Below are positions 26,401 to 37,260 of a stretch of 48,756 bases of DNA, one piece after another. The notes beneath the pieces were generated by a model that was given only the letters and a program-made list of their open reading frames with translations, had not been told where the DNA came from and searched no databases. The translations under genes were made by a program, and so were the position numbers. The stretch is from positions 1-48,756 of the forward strand of contig NZ_FOGH01000021.1 of NCBI RefSeq assembly GCF_900111165.1, read 5' to 3'. How positions within the stretch are numbered: position 1 is the stretch's first letter; each line of letters begins with the position of its first letter. The stretch comes from Nitrosomonas sp. Nm51. GTDB lineage: Bacteria; Pseudomonadota; Gammaproteobacteria; Burkholderiales; Nitrosomonadaceae.

Positions 26401-27150
26401 ATGAATATGAAATCTCTTGCAAAATCTAGAATTATTTTACTGGTATTGTTCAGCGCTTATCTTTCAGGTTGCGCGTCGACACAAAACCAGCCGGACCCTC
26501 TGGAATCGATGAATCGGGCTGTTTTCGAATTTAATGAAATAGTCGATGACAAAGTAATCGAACCTGTAGCCAGAAATTATAAGCGTTTCGTGCCTAAACC
26601 AATTCAGTTGGTAGTGGGCAATGCTTTTTCTAATGCAAACGATGTTGTAGTGACGGCAAACTCAATTTTACAGCTTAATTTCGAAAGCGCTGCGGCGAGT
26701 GCGACGCGCTTCTTAATCAATACTACATTCGGATTGTTCGGTGCGATTGATATTGCCAGCGATATCAGTGAAGCCAGTGATATCAATATCAGTAAACGAA
26801 ATGAAGATTTTGGTCAAACAATGGGGAGATATGGCGTTGCTACAGGCCCTTATCTGGTGATTCCCTTTTTAGGTCCGAGCACGCTCAGAGATGCCGTGGG
26901 TGTTGGTGTGGATAGTTTAGTTGCACACCCGGTAACTACAATTGTTTATCTTAACAGCGTCGATGCGCTGGATGCTGCAATCCGGACACCGGTTGCGGTG
27001 GGCATGGCGCTGGATGCGCGTGCACAATTACTGGATGTCGATAAAACGCTGGAAGAGGCTGCGCTGGATAAATATGAATTTGTGCGCGATGCTTATCTGC
27101 AACGCCGCGATAGCTTGGTAAACAACGAAGATGTTGAATTGGCAGATTAA
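26401..27150 (+). CDS. mlaA: Outer membrane lipid asymmetry lipoprotein MlaA (VacJ)
   Basis: The protein has 249 residues. The lipobox is LSGC (Cys about 24), and the mature protein begins with the family pattern PDPLESMNRAVFEFNEIVD. Further hallmarks are NDVVVTANSILQLNFESA, the GLFGAIDIA and DFGQTMGRYGVATGPYLVIPFLGPS segments (given in part) and the acidic C-terminus. It removes misplaced phospholipid from the outer leaflet and passes it to MlaC. The rest of the mla operon is not here, so this is a stand-alone mlaA. ATG 26407 is an alternative start. Confidence 0.93.
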   Translation: MNMKSLAKSRIILLVLFSAYLSGCASTQNQPDPLESMNRAVFEFNEIVDDKVIEPVARNYKRFVPKPIQLVVGNAFSNANDVVVTANSILQLNFESAAASATRFLINTTFGLFGAIDIASDISEASDINISKRNEDFGQTMGRYGVATGPYLVIPFLGPSTLRDAVGVGVDSLVAHPVTTIVYLNSVDALDAAIRTPVAVGMALDARAQLLDVDKTLEEAALDKYEFVRDAYLQRRDSLVNNEDVELAD

Positions 27151-27380
27151 ACTGACAATTAAGTCGTTTCTTTAGGCTTTATTTCCTGTAATTTTTGAAT
27201 CCTATAGAGCAGCGTGCGCTCAAAACATACTGGTTTGAGCGGCATCGCTTTATTGCATAGATTTGACTTGATTCATAAATCACTTTCTTATCTTAAATCG
27301 GTATGGGCCGATGGTGCGGATGCGTTGCTCAGGTAAAAATTTGTAGATTATCCAAAAGCCGGGCTGGACGATAAAATCAA

Positions 27381-27545
27381 ATGAAAAAATATCAATGTAA
27401 CATTTGCGGATTTATTTATGATGAATCGGCCGGTGATCCGGCGCGTGGCATCGACGCGGGGACGCGCTGGGAAGATATTCCGGAAAGCTGGAGCTGTCCT
27501 GAGTGTGGTGTGAATAAAACTGATTTTGAAATGTTGGAGACTTGA
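27381..27545 (+). CDS. Rubredoxin
   Basis: This small gene encodes 54 residues. Two CxxCG knuckles, [10 protein letters not shown] (Cys 6 and 9) and CPECGVNK (Cys 39 and 42), bind a single iron. The middle shows the usual [20 protein letters not shown]. It is an electron carrier and lies 3 bases before the start of its NAD-dependent reductase gene, so the two are co-transcribed. The length is normal for the family. Confidence 0.95.
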   Translation: MKKYQCNICGFIYDESAGDPARGIDAGTRWEDIPESWSCPECGVNKTDFEMLET

Positions 27546-27548
27546 TTC

Positions 27549-28700
27549 ATGATGCAGCCAGTCATCATTATCGGCAGCGGTCTTGCAGGTTATGCGGTGG
27601 CACGGGAATTGCGCCGGTTAACGGCCGACCGGCCCATTGTATTGATTTCAGCCGATCATGGCGGTTTTTATTCCAAGCCGGTGTTGTCCAATGCGCTGTC
27701 AACAGGAAAAACACCCGAATCGATCATTAATGGCGATGCAGAAAAGATGGCGACGCAATTAAATATAACCATTCGCCCGCATACCCGGGTTATGGCTATC
27801 GATAACGCCAATAAATCGGTTTTGTTGTCAAATAATGAACGCCTGGAGTATGGCGCGCTTGTGCTGGCTACCGGTGCGGATCAGGCGAGACTGCCGCTGC
27901 AGGGAAGTGGCGTGTCAAAGATTCTTACAGTCAACGATGTGGATGATTATAAGCGTTTTCGTGACGCAATCGCTGATAAGAAAAGAGTCGCAATTATTGG
28001 AGCGGGTTTAATTGGTTGTGAATTTGCAAATGATCTCTCTGCAACGGGGTATCAGGTCGATGTGATTGATATTGCATCTCAACCGCTAGGACGGTTGTTG
28101 CCACCCGAGGCGGGCGCTTACTTGCAAAAAAAACTGGAAGACGTTGGCGTCGTTTTTCACTTAAATGCATCGGTGCAGTCAGTGAATCATGCCGAAGATC
28201 TGATACAGTTGGTACTGACAAGTAATGAGCAAATCAAGACAGAGATCGTGTTGTCCTCTGTCGGTTTAACACCGCGTGTCGATCTGGCGCAGGAGACCGG
28301 GCTGCTCGTCAGGCGTGGCATTGTTGTGAATCAGATGTTGCAAACCAGCGATGAAAATATTTATGCGCTGGGCGATTGCGCCGAGGTGTTGGGAAAAGTG
28401 CTGCCTTTTGTAATGCCGATAACCCATGCTGCCCGGGCGCTGGCGGCAACACTGGCTGGAAATCCAACGCCTGTGCTTTATCCGGTCATGCCGGTATTAG
28501 TCAAAACACCCGCCTGTCCTACGGTTGTTGCGCCACCGGAAGCGGGCCAGGCAGGAGAATGGCAGGTTGAGTCGGATGCGGATGGCGTAAAGGCAGTTTT
28601 TCAGGACGATGCCGGAAATCCGCTGGGGTTCGCACTTCTGGGACAGGCAACCGCACAGAAGAATGATCTGGCGGGGAGGCTGCCCCCGGTTCTGGGATAG
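27549..28700 (+). CDS. Rubredoxin-NAD(+) reductase
   Basis: The protein has 383 residues and is an FAD-dependent pyridine nucleotide-disulphide oxidoreductase. The FAD motif is IIIGSGLAGYAVARELRR, the NAD motif VAIIGAGLIGCEFANDL, and the second FAD motif NIYALGDCAEV. The C-terminal part (about 310-383) is the rubredoxin-binding domain of this family. The upstream rubredoxin supports the pairing. The pair may serve oxygen or oxidative-stress defence, or an alkane hydroxylase-like oxygenase, but no such oxygenase is in the window. Confidence 0.9.
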   Translation: MMQPVIIIGSGLAGYAVARELRRLTADRPIVLISADHGGFYSKPVLSNALSTGKTPESIINGDAEKMATQLNITIRPHTRVMAIDNANKSVLLSNNERLEYGALVLATGADQARLPLQGSGVSKILTVNDVDDYKRFRDAIADKKRVAIIGAGLIGCEFANDLSATGYQVDVIDIASQPLGRLLPPEAGAYLQKKLEDVGVVFHLNASVQSVNHAEDLIQLVLTSNEQIKTEIVLSSVGLTPRVDLAQETGLLVRRGIVVNQMLQTSDENIYALGDCAEVLGKVLPFVMPITHAARALAATLAGNPTPVLYPVMPVLVKTPACPTVVAPPEAGQAGEWQVESDADGVKAVFQDDAGNPLGFALLGQATAQKNDLAGRLPPVLG

Positions 28701-29542
28701 CCACAATAGTTTGTTAATATGCAACCAGCTTGCTCTTAACGCAATAGCCGGTATGCCAGTTTCGCCTGACGATGAAATTTTTTGACGGCTGTCATGCAAA
28801 TAGGATGGATTAAGCTGTGCCATCACTGGATAAAATAACATGTGATGAATCAATTTGATCGGGAAGCGCGGTTTAATAGTGCAATGCTGGCTTTCCGGAA
28901 TGCGATGTTCATAAAGTAAAAGCACGTTAGTGCTGTACTGGCTGCTTGCCGAGATCCTGGGCACGTCAAATGACCGCGTTACCAAAAATTTTATCCGGAT
29001 ATTATTGGAAAAGCTGCTGATACTCCCGTCCCAGGTAGGTGTAGCAGAAACTTAATTTAATCTGGAATGTTTTTTCGTGCCTATGGGTTGTGATAATTTA
29101 TATATCGCTTTCCGCTTTATTGTGAACACACGAAGTAGCACGCCAGTTGTTGGCGATGGGATTGATGGTGTGCTTCTTTGCGTAGCAGACGGAGCTGGTG
29201 GGAAAGTTTTTTCGTACCTTGAAACCTGTGGAAGTTAACCTGTATATTGCGTCAGCTGCTGGAATTTAAACGCTGAGCGGTGTTGAATTGAGCGTGTTCG
29301 CGACCGCAGATACAGTTATTCTGCGGCATAGGGAGCATATGCGTTCAATCCAAGACAGGGCAAGTTAAAAACCGGCAAGTGGGTCCGTGGGTACAAACTG
29401 TACGAATCCATGAAAACCAATTAGCATAAAGTTGCAGGCCAAAATCTAGCGTACTACTGCAATATTCGGTTAAGCTGCATACCGCCGAAACAGTAATGCC
29501 GGATCACGGAAGAATTGTAAAACAAGATAAGTGGGAATTAAG
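28701..29542. other. 842-base gap with traces of decayed coding sequence
   Basis: No intact gene was found. On the plus strand an open stretch of about 75 codons ends near 29239; it includes GDGIDGVLLCVADGAGGKVF. A later stretch, from about 29330 to the TAG near 29424, reads RQGKLKTGKWVRGYKLYESM. Both look protein-like but lack starts and sit in different frames with stops between them. I do not recognise the parent gene. A minus-strand frame at 28497-28985 overlaps the reductase and is rejected. Confidence 0.4.
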
Positions 29543-29845
29543 ATGCTATATGTTATTTATGCAGAGGATGTGCCTGACAGCCTCGAACGAAGAAAAACTG
29601 CGCGTGGCGCCCATTTGGAACGGTTACAACAGTTGCAGGAAGCAGGACGTTTGTTGCTGGCCGGACCGTATCCATCGATTGATTCACTGGATCCGGGTCC
29701 AGCCGGTTTTTCCGGCAGCTTGATTGTGGCTGAATTCGAATCCTTACAGGCAGCGAAAGACTGGGCTGACATCGATCCTTATGTTACGGCGGGTGTTTAT
29801 CAGACAGTAACGGTTAAACCGTTTAAAAAAATTTTTCCAAACTGA
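29543..29845 (+). CDS. yciI: YciI-like family protein
   Basis: The protein has 100 residues from ATG 29543, with GGGA 6 bases upstream; a GTG 4 codons earlier is possible. The family pattern is clear: [39 protein letters not shown], and [14 protein letters not shown] (all dimeric ferredoxin-like fold). H27 and D79-type residues line the usual pocket. The biochemical role is not established. It precedes a parvulin gene, a common order in betaproteobacteria. Confidence 0.88.
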   Translation: MLYVIYAEDVPDSLERRKTARGAHLERLQQLQEAGRLLLAGPYPSIDSLDPGPAGFSGSLIVAEFESLQAAKDWADIDPYVTAGVYQTVTVKPFKKIFPN

Positions 29846-29931
29846 CGCCATTACGTTTATTGGTATTTGTTGCATTGAAGCGTATACTTACCGCCAGCAT
29901 ATTATCCAAATTTTTTCAGAAAGGAAACTAC

Positions 29932-30726
29932 ATGCGTTTGACTAAATTATCGCGATTATTAATTATTGGTTCTTTTGGTTTCGTGGTCATGACGGTTCAT
30001 GCCCAGTCAACATCGACAATGGCCACAGTCAACGGTGTTGCGATTCCGCAATCACGCCTGGATTTAATGGTTAAGGCAAGTGGCGCTCAAGGACAGGAAG
30101 ATGGGCCGGAATTGAGAAAGGCGCTAAGAGAAAATTTGATAACGGAAGAAATTCTGACACAAGAAGCGATTAAAAAAGGGCTGGACAGAGACCCCGATGT
30201 GGTCTCACAAATTGAAATTGCCAGACAGGCGGCTTTGATCCGTGCGCTCCAGGCAAATTACATCAAGAATAATGCGGTTGGTGAGGACACGCTGAAACGC
30301 GAGTATGATATGCTGAAAGTGCAAATGGGCGACAAAGAGTATAAAGCACGGCATATTCTTGTGGAAAGTGAGAGTGAAGCCAGAGATATTATAGCAAACT
30401 TGAGAAAGGGTGGTAATTTCGCCAAAATTGCTGAAGAAAAATCAATCGATGATGGCAGTAAATTAAATGGCGGAGAGCTCAATTGGAGTCCTGCTGCGGC
30501 TTATGTCCGACCTTTTGCAGAAGCACTGGCCAAACTTGGAAAAGGAGAGTTGACAGATAATCCCGTTCATACGAATTTCGGCTGGCATGTCATAGAACTG
30601 ATTGATACGCGACCGATGGATGTGCCGCCATATGAGGAGGTCAAAGAAAATATCCGTCAACGTGTGCTGCAACGGGAATTTGCTGCATATGTACAGGAAT
30701 TGCGCGGCAAGGCTAAAGTCGAGTGA
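29932..30726 (+). CDS. Periplasmic parvulin-type peptidyl-prolyl isomerase
   Basis: The protein has 264 residues from ATG 29932, preceded by AAGGA 7 bases upstream. A signal peptide (about 1-25, ending VHAQ) is followed by a SurA-N-like helical domain and a PpiC domain (about 135-230) with ARHILVESE, FAKIAEEKSID, GGELNW and FGWHVIEL. It assists folding of exported proteins. Its stop and the alr stop on the other strand are separated by a single base (30727), so there is no room for a terminator between the two. Confidence 0.92.
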   Translation: MRLTKLSRLLIIGSFGFVVMTVHAQSTSTMATVNGVAIPQSRLDLMVKASGAQGQEDGPELRKALRENLITEEILTQEAIKKGLDRDPDVVSQIEIARQAALIRALQANYIKNNAVGEDTLKREYDMLKVQMGDKEYKARHILVESESEARDIIANLRKGGNFAKIAEEKSIDDGSKLNGGELNWSPAAAYVRPFAEALAKLGKGELTDNPVHTNFGWHVIELIDTRPMDVPPYEEVKENIRQRVLQREFAAYVQELRGKAKVE

Positions 30727-30727
30727 C

Positions 30728-31849
30728 TTATTTGGATTCCAGACAGGCACGGGGGAGGCTGCTTTGAGCATCTTCTTTCAAGGTGTCCAGCTGTACCCGT
30801 GTCGACAGTGCGCTGAGCAGTTCGTAACTAATAGTGTCGGATGCGTGTGCAATATCTTCAACGGGTAAACCGTTTCCCCAAAGTGTTACCGGGCTGTTGA
30901 TTGGTGTGTCGGGCAATTCTGTCAAATCAACGGCAAGCATGTCCATCGAAACTTTCCCAACCAAACGGCTTTTTTGATTGTCAACTAACACCGGCGTGCC
31001 CGTTGGTGCGTGGCGTGGATAACCATCTGCATAGCCACATGCAACGATGCCGATACGCATGGGCCTGTCAGCCTGGAAATTGCCGCTGTAGCCTACAATG
31101 TCGCCCCGTTTTAAAGAATGGGTGGCAATGATTCTGCTGGTTAATGACATTACGGGTTTTAAATTGAAGTCGGCGCCGGTATGTGTTGCAAAAGGTGAGG
31201 CGCCATATAACATCAGACCCGGACGAACCCAGTCCCGGTGTGCTTCCGGATAACGGATAGTTGCGGCTGAGTTGGCCAGCGAGCAGGGCAATGGGATCGC
31301 GCGGGTGGCTTGGTCGAAAACCTGTAATTGGCCTCGGAATCGTGCATTGTTAGGGATGCCATCAGCAGTTGCAAAATGTGTCATCAGTGATATCCGCGAT
31401 ACGGCGGGATTGCTGGATAACTGTTCAATGACAGCGGGAAACCGTTCTGGTGCAATCCCTAAACGGTTCATGCCAGTATTGATTTTAATGAAAATGCTCA
31501 ACGCCTGAAGTTTGCAGCCTGTTAGCATCGCAAGTTGTTCATCATGGTGAATGACCGTGCTGAGCTTGTGTTTTTCCAGTAACATCAATTCCTGTGTCGA
31601 AAAAAAGCCTTCCAACAGCAAAATGGGGTGCCGAATGCCGGCATCGCGCAAACATATTGCAGCCTCCAATTCAAGTAGTGCAAAGCCGTCCGCGTTTCTT
31701 AATGCATGAGCGGTATGTAGTAACCCGTGTCCATAGGCGTTAGCCTTGATGACGGCCATGATTTTGGCTTTGGGGGCATATTGGCGTGCTATGGACAGAT
31801 TGTGCGTTAACGCGGATAAATCGATATAAGCTTTAATGGGGCGTTGCAT
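30728..31849 (-). CDS. alr: Alanine racemase
   Basis: The protein has 373 residues. It makes D-alanine for peptidoglycan. PLP-binding K35 lies in VIKANAYGHG, and the C-terminal catalytic Tyr region is GDIVGYSGNF. The domain order (barrel then beta domain) and length are standard. It starts in a GTTGCAT context at 31847-31849 without a strong ribosome binding site. It is convergent with the parvulin gene, while lplT runs the other way upstream. Confidence 0.95.
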   Translation of the reverse strand: MQRPIKAYIDLSALTHNLSIARQYAPKAKIMAVIKANAYGHGLLHTAHALRNADGFALLELEAAICLRDAGIRHPILLLEGFFSTQELMLLEKHKLSTVIHHDEQLAMLTGCKLQALSIFIKINTGMNRLGIAPERFPAVIEQLSSNPAVSRISLMTHFATADGIPNNARFRGQLQVFDQATRAIPLPCSLANSAATIRYPEAHRDWVRPGLMLYGASPFATHTGADFNLKPVMSLTSRIIATHSLKRGDIVGYSGNFQADRPMRIGIVACGYADGYPRHAPTGTPVLVDNQKSRLVGKVSMDMLAVDLTELPDTPINSPVTLWGNGLPVEDIAHASDTISYELLSALSTRVQLDTLKEDAQSSLPRACLESK

Positions 31850-32212
31850 CAGGTTTTATTCACTGCAGTAAGTTACTGTATGTCACTATTACAGCTTTCA
31901 ATTTTTCGGCAATTCCAATTCTGATTTCTTTTGGTTGCTTGATTGAGATTGTGTAGAATGCAGTCCGGTGTTAATTTGAATTCGCTTGCAATAAACGTGA
32001 CACTAAAGTCTATTATGATAATCCATATTGACTGGTTTTCGTACTGACTTTTATTGAGCCAATTGTTTTGTTGAATTTTTCGCCTGCAGTTGAACACCTT
32101 TTATAGTTTTAAGATGCATGGTGTATGTCTTGTTACCGTTTCATGGTATAAATCTATTACAGACAATCTATTACGTATTAAAAAAACAATAACATTTTGA
32201 GAGGTGAAAAGT
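31850..32212. other. Divergent intergenic region between alr and lplT
   Basis: This gap of about 360 bases is AT-rich and holds no ORF, RNA gene or repeat that I can support. It must contain promoters for both flanking genes. I found no pair of boxes good enough to call. Confidence 0.3.
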
Positions 32213-33481
32213 TTGAACCGCGGTTTTTACACCATTATGGCTGCGCAGTTTTTCTCTTCTCTTGCCGACAATGCACTGCTGGTTGTTGCCATCGCATTAC
32301 TGATCGAATTGCATGCGCCTGCTTTTCTGATACCGTTACTCAAATTTGTTTTTGTATTGTTCTATGTCATTCTTGCTCCTTTTGTAGGTGCATTTGCCGA
32401 CTCCATGCCCAAAGGCAGGGTAATGTTTATCAGCAATACCGTCAAAGTATTGGGTTGTATTCTCTTGTTCTTTGCCGTGCATCAGTTTTCTGCACTGGCC
32501 GCTTACGCCGTTGTCGGGCTCGGTGCGGCGGCCTATTCGCCTGCAAAATACGGCATATTAACCGAATTGCTGCCACCCGAGGAACTGGTTATTGCCAACG
32601 GTTGGATAGAAGGGTTGACCGTTGCCTCAATTGTGCTGGGCACAATGCTCGGTGGGATATTGATCACGCCTGTTGTGTCACAAATGCTGCTGGCTTTTGA
32701 ATTCCCATTCATTCATTCAACTACGGAAATGAGCATTTCTATTGTGGCTGTTATTTATTTTCTTGCTGCAATTTTTAATTTATTTATTCCAAATACCGGT
32801 ATTGATCACCGCATGCCGAAGAAAAACCCGTTTTTCCTGATTCAGGAATTTGCGCACTGCGTGAAATTGCTATGGACGGATAAACTCGGGCAGATATCTC
32901 TGGCGGTAACGACGTTATTTTGGGGCGCAGGCGCAACACTGCAATTTATCGTTATAAAATGGGCTGAAGTGGCACTGAATTATCCATTGAATAAAGCTGC
33001 ACAGTTGCAGGGTATCGTCGCACTTGGCATTGCGATAGGTGCTGTAATGGCGGCGCGAACAGTATCGCTGAAAAAATCATTATCGGTTATTCCGCTCGGG
33101 TTCGCTACCGGCCTTGTAGTGATGTTGATGATAGTTGCCCATGATCTTTGGCTGGCAATAATTTTTTTGATCGTGATCGGCGGTATGGCTGGCTTTTTTG
33201 TAGTCCCCATGAACGCACTGTTACAGCATCGCGGTTATATTTTAATGGGTGCGGGCCACTCGATTGCGGTACAGAATTTCAACGAAAATTTGAGTATTCT
33301 CATGATGTTGTTGCTGTATGCGCTGTTGATATATTTCGAAGTGCATATTTATGTTGTAATCGTGCTGTTTGGATTGTTCATGTCGGTCATCATGGCGTTG
33401 GTGCGCAAATGGCATATGTATAACCAAAGTAAAGAAGACTCGCTGCATTTGATCGGCACGCGCAAGATTCACAGACACTGA
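32213..33481 (+). CDS. lplT: Lysophospholipid transporter
   Basis: The protein has 422 residues from TTG 32213. This start was chosen because GAGAGGTG lies at 32199-32206 with good spacing, and the protein then opens with MNRGFYTIMAAQFFSSLADN, the family N-terminus. A GTG at 32204 would overlap the binding site. It is a major facilitator protein with about 12 membrane segments, flipping lysophosphatidylethanolamine inward for re-acylation. The acyltransferase Aas usually found with it is not visible here. Confidence 0.9.
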   Translation: MNRGFYTIMAAQFFSSLADNALLVVAIALLIELHAPAFLIPLLKFVFVLFYVILAPFVGAFADSMPKGRVMFISNTVKVLGCILLFFAVHQFSALAAYAVVGLGAAAYSPAKYGILTELLPPEELVIANGWIEGLTVASIVLGTMLGGILITPVVSQMLLAFEFPFIHSTTEMSISIVAVIYFLAAIFNLFIPNTGIDHRMPKKNPFFLIQEFAHCVKLLWTDKLGQISLAVTTLFWGAGATLQFIVIKWAEVALNYPLNKAAQLQGIVALGIAIGAVMAARTVSLKKSLSVIPLGFATGLVVMLMIVAHDLWLAIIFLIVIGGMAGFFVVPMNALLQHRGYILMGAGHSIAVQNFNENLSILMMLLLYALLIYFEVHIYVVIVLFGLFMSVIMALVRKWHMYNQSKEDSLHLIGTRKIHRH

Positions 33482-33560
33482 TGGTGATGGCGCAGGTACC
33501 AGCATCTCAATTAACCTGGTTGCTTTTACCGGTGAGCAACTCAATCCGATTTAATAGTCG

Positions 33561-33588
33561 CTTGAAATTTTAGCGTGTTCCCCCACGT
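33561..33588 (+). promoter_or_regulatory. Sigma-32 heat-shock promoter of clpB
   Basis: CTTGAAA at 33561-33567, a 13-base spacer and CCCCACGT at 33581-33588 match the sigma-32 consensus (CTTGAAA, CCCCATNT) with only one or two mismatches. It lies 31 bases upstream of the clpB ATG, giving a short leader. Confidence 0.85.
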
Positions 33589-33618
33589 TGTGATCAGTGA
33601 CCTTTTTGGGAGAAATGA

Positions 33619-36216
33619 ATGCGTTTTGATAAATTAACCACAAAGTTTCAACAGGCCCTGGCCGATGCGCAAAGTATTGCTGTCGGACAGGACCATGCCT
33701 ATATTGAACCTGGCCATTTGCTGCTTGCTTTGTTGCAGCAGGAAGATGGTGCCACTGTCTCACTGTTGCAGCGTAGCGGCGCCAATGTCGCGCCACTGCG
33801 TGACGCTGCGAAGCGTGACATTCAACGGCTGCCTAAGGTCGAGGGTACTGGCGGCGAAGTTAACCTGTCACGGAACCTCGCCAATCTGCTCAATCTGGCG
33901 GATAAGGAAGCGCAAAAGCGGGGAGACCAGTTTATAGCTTCGGAAATGTTCCTGCTGGCTTTGCTGAAAGACAAAGGTGAAACGGGTGTATTGCTTAAGG
34001 AATATGGTGCCAGCTATGAAACGTTGGAACAGGCGGTTATGGCTGTGCGCGGTGGTGAGCAGGTAGACAGCGCCGAAGCCGAAAGCAGTCGTGAAGCGCT
34101 GAAGAAATACACATTGGATCTGACTGAACGGGCGCGGCAAGGCAAGCTGGACCCTGTTATCGGTCGTGACGATGAAATCCGCCGCACTATTCAGGTCTTG
34201 CAACGGCGTACTAAAAATAATCCTGTGTTGATCGGTGAGCCTGGTGTCGGCAAGACCGCTATTGTCGAAGGTCTGGCACAACGCATTGTTAATAGTGAAG
34301 TACCCGAAAATTTGAAAAACAAGCGTGTGTTGTCGTTGGACATGGCTGCATTGCTCGCCGGGGCAAAATATCGCGGTGAATTTGAAGAACGCCTGAAATC
34401 CGTATTAAAAGAGTTGGCGCAGGATGAAGGCAACACAATTGTATTTATTGACGAATTGCATACCATGGTCGGCGCTGGCAAAGCGGAAGGCGCGATGGAC
34501 GCGGGCAATATGCTCAAACCGGCGCTGGCGCGCGGCGAATTGCACTGTGTTGGCGCAACGACGCTGGATGAATATCGTAAATTTATTGAAAAAGATGCTG
34601 CGCTGGAAAGACGATTTCAAAAAGTGCTGGTCGAAGAACCGACTGTGGAAGCGACAATCGCTATTTTACGTGGCTTGCAGGAAAAATACGAAGTGCACCA
34701 TGGTGTTGACATTACCGATCCGGCTATTGTCGCAGCTGCTGAGCTATCTCATCGTTACATTACAGATCGTTTCCTGCCAGATAAGGCGATCGACTTGATC
34801 GACGAAGCCGCCGCGCGTATTCGTATGGAAATCGATTCTAAACCGGAAGCGATGGATAAACTCGACCGTCGCCTGATTCAGCTTAAAATCGAACGTGAGG
34901 CGATCAAAAAAGAACAGGACGAGGCCTCACGCAAGCGCTTGCAATTGCTGGAAGAAGAAATTGCGCACAAAGAACGTGAATATGCAGATCTTGAAGAAAT
35001 CTGGAAAGCGGAAAAATCGCATATTCAGGGGTCGCAACAAGTCAAAGAGGAAATTGAAAAAACTAAACTGGAAATTGAAGCTGCTACACGCAAGGGTGAC
35101 TGGCAGAAAGTCTCCGAGTTGCAGTATGGACGTTTGCCGCAGCTGGAGTCTCAGCTTAAATCACAGGAAAGTCCGGCGCAAAAAGCTGAAGCAGAAAAAC
35201 CTAAGTTGCTGCGAACCCAGGTCGGTGCCGAAGAAATAGCAGAGGTTGTTTCGCGGGCGACCGGCATCCCGGTCTCCAAAATGATGCAGGGTGAGCGAGA
35301 GAAGTTACTGCTGATGGAACAGAAACTGCATCAGCGTGTGGTCGGCCAGGATGAAGCGGTGCGTTTGATTGCCGATGCAATTCGTCGTTCACGCGCCGGA
35401 CTGGCCGATCCGAATCGGCCTTACGGTTCTTTTCTGTTTCTCGGGCCAACCGGTGTCGGCAAGACGGAATTGTGCAAGACATTGGCAAATTTTTTGTTTG
35501 ACTCGGAGGATCACCTGATTCGCGTGGACATGTCCGAATTTATGGAAAAGCACTCTGTGGCACGATTGATCGGTGCGCCACCAGGATATGTGGGTTATGA
35601 AGAAGGCGGCTATTTAACTGAAATCGTGCGCAGAAAACCCTATGCAGTGATTTTATTGGATGAGGTTGAAAAGGCGCATCCGGATGTTTTCAATGTGCTG
35701 TTGCAGGTGCTTGATGACGGTCGAATGACAGACGGCCAGGGACGTACTGTAGACTTTAAAAACACCGTTATTGTGATGACCTCTAATCTGGGTTCGCATA
35801 TGATTCAGGAAATGCACGGGCAGCATTACCAGGCGATAAAAGACTCGGTTATGGAGGAAGTGAAAACACACTTCCGTCCTGAGTTTGTCAATCGTATTGA
35901 CGAGGTTGTGGTATTCCATGCGTTGGATGCGAAACATATTCATTCTATCGCGCGGATACAGCTCCAGCATCTGGAAAAAAGACTGGCTGCAATGGAAATG
36001 CATTTGCAAGTCAGCGATACAGCGCTGACAGAATTGTCTCGAGCCGGATTTGATCCTGTTTTTGGCGCACGCCCGCTTAAGCGGGCTATTCAGGCGCAGA
36101 TTGAGAATCCATTGGCTAAGGAAATTCTGGAAGGACATTTTGCCGCCAAAGACAGCATTATGGTTGATTACAGGGATGGCAGCATGCAATTTACTAACGT
36201 GAGCGAGGAAGACTGA
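33619..36216 (+). CDS. clpB: ATP-dependent disaggregase ClpB
   Basis: The protein has 865 residues, the normal length. It contains an N-terminal Clp-N repeat domain (1-145), AAA1 with Walker A GEPGVGKT (near 203-210), a long coiled-coil middle domain (about 410-525), AAA2 with GPTGVGKT (near 606-613), and a D2-small C-terminal domain ending in [18 protein letters not shown]. The middle domain distinguishes it from ClpA and ClpC. With DnaK it rescues aggregated proteins. GGGAGA precedes the ATG and a sigma-32 promoter lies just upstream. Confidence 0.97.
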   Translation: MRFDKLTTKFQQALADAQSIAVGQDHAYIEPGHLLLALLQQEDGATVSLLQRSGANVAPLRDAAKRDIQRLPKVEGTGGEVNLSRNLANLLNLADKEAQKRGDQFIASEMFLLALLKDKGETGVLLKEYGASYETLEQAVMAVRGGEQVDSAEAESSREALKKYTLDLTERARQGKLDPVIGRDDEIRRTIQVLQRRTKNNPVLIGEPGVGKTAIVEGLAQRIVNSEVPENLKNKRVLSLDMAALLAGAKYRGEFEERLKSVLKELAQDEGNTIVFIDELHTMVGAGKAEGAMDAGNMLKPALARGELHCVGATTLDEYRKFIEKDAALERRFQKVLVEEPTVEATIAILRGLQEKYEVHHGVDITDPAIVAAAELSHRYITDRFLPDKAIDLIDEAAARIRMEIDSKPEAMDKLDRRLIQLKIEREAIKKEQDEASRKRLQLLEEEIAHKEREYADLEEIWKAEKSHIQGSQQVKEEIEKTKLEIEAATRKGDWQKVSELQYGRLPQLESQLKSQESPAQKAEAEKPKLLRTQVGAEEIAEVVSRATGIPVSKMMQGEREKLLLMEQKLHQRVVGQDEAVRLIADAIRRSRAGLADPNRPYGSFLFLGPTGVGKTELCKTLANFLFDSEDHLIRVDMSEFMEKHSVARLIGAPPGYVGYEEGGYLTEIVRRKPYAVILLDEVEKAHPDVFNVLLQVLDDGRMTDGQGRTVDFKNTVIVMTSNLGSHMIQEMHGQHYQAIKDSVMEEVKTHFRPEFVNRIDEVVVFHALDAKHIHSIARIQLQHLEKRLAAMEMHLQVSDTALTELSRAGFDPVFGARPLKRAIQAQIENPLAKEILEGHFAAKDSIMVDYRDGSMQFTNVSEED

Positions 36217-36371
36217 CACGCAGGATTCTTCCGATGTAAAGTATGTAGAGGCTGACGGGGTGCAGGGTACCGGGTGTGTGTTTTTAAAATATGAAACTAT
36301 ATGAAACCGGGGAAAGCACTTTTGCATGCTCAGTTCAGGTAAAATATGGCATTTATACTGGATAGATAATC

Positions 36372-37259
36372 ATGTTTAAAGGTAGTTTGGTTGCCCTCGT
36401 TACACCGATGCATGCTGATGGCAAATTAGACCTGGAACGCTTCCGTGCCTTAATTGATTACCATATTGATCAAGGTTCGGATGGCATTGTCGTCGTCGGA
36501 ACGACCGGTGAATCACCAACAGTCGATTTTGAAGAACATCACTTGTTGATGCAAACGGCGGTGGGTCATGCTGCCGGACGCATCCCTGTTATTGCAGGCA
36601 CGGGGGCGAATTCAACGCGGGAAGCTATTGATTTATCTGTTTATGCAAAAGATTCCGGCGTTGATGCCTGCCTCTCCGTGGCACCTTACTATAATAAACC
36701 GACTCAAGAAGGGTTGTATCAGCATTTCAAGGCCATTGCTGCGGCAGTGGATATTCCGCATATTCTTTATAATGTTCCGGGCAGAACTGTGGTCGATATC
36801 GCTGATGAAACCTGCTTAAGGTTGGCGCAAATTCCAAATATCATCGGCATCAAGGATGCTACCGGTGATATGGCGCGCGGATGTGATTTATTGCGGAATG
36901 TGCCTGAAGATTTTCTGATATGGAGCGGTGATGATATTACGGCGCTTGCCTTGTTGCTGCTCGGTGGACATGGCGTCATTTCGGTTACAGCCAATGTTGC
37001 GCCAAGACAAATGCATGCTATGTGCAGCGCGGCGGCAACAGGAGATTTTAAAACGGCGCGTGCGTTGAATAATGCGCTTATGAATCTGCATGTCGATTTG
37101 TTTATTGAAGCAAACCCGATTCCAGTCAAGTGGGCGGTCGCGCAGATGGGACTGATAGATGCAGGTATCCGCCTGCCTTTAACACCATTATCCGAGCAGT
37201 ATCATCAGCGCGTACGGGAAGCAATGCGGCATGCGCAGATTCACATACCAAAGGAGTAA
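36372..37259 (+). CDS. dapA: 4-hydroxy-tetrahydrodipicolinate synthase
   Basis: The protein has 295 residues. It condenses pyruvate and aspartate semialdehyde, the first committed step to lysine and diaminopimelate. K161 in GIKDATGD forms the Schiff base, Y133 is in ILYNVPGRT, and T44-T45 in VGTTGES complete the proton relay. It is followed by bamC with its ribosome binding site inside the dapA 3' end, the conserved dapA-bamC (dapX) order. Confidence 0.97.
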   Translation: MFKGSLVALVTPMHADGKLDLERFRALIDYHIDQGSDGIVVVGTTGESPTVDFEEHHLLMQTAVGHAAGRIPVIAGTGANSTREAIDLSVYAKDSGVDACLSVAPYYNKPTQEGLYQHFKAIAAAVDIPHILYNVPGRTVVDIADETCLRLAQIPNIIGIKDATGDMARGCDLLRNVPEDFLIWSGDDITALALLLLGGHGVISVTANVAPRQMHAMCSAAATGDFKTARALNNALMNLHVDLFIEANPIPVKWAVAQMGLIDAGIRLPLTPLSEQYHQRVREAMRHAQIHIPKE

Positions 37260-37260
37260 C

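Noticed and set aside
28497..28985. A 162-residue minus-strand ORF
   Set aside because: It overlaps most of the rubredoxin reductase C-terminus antisense, has no ribosome binding site and looks like a shadow frame.
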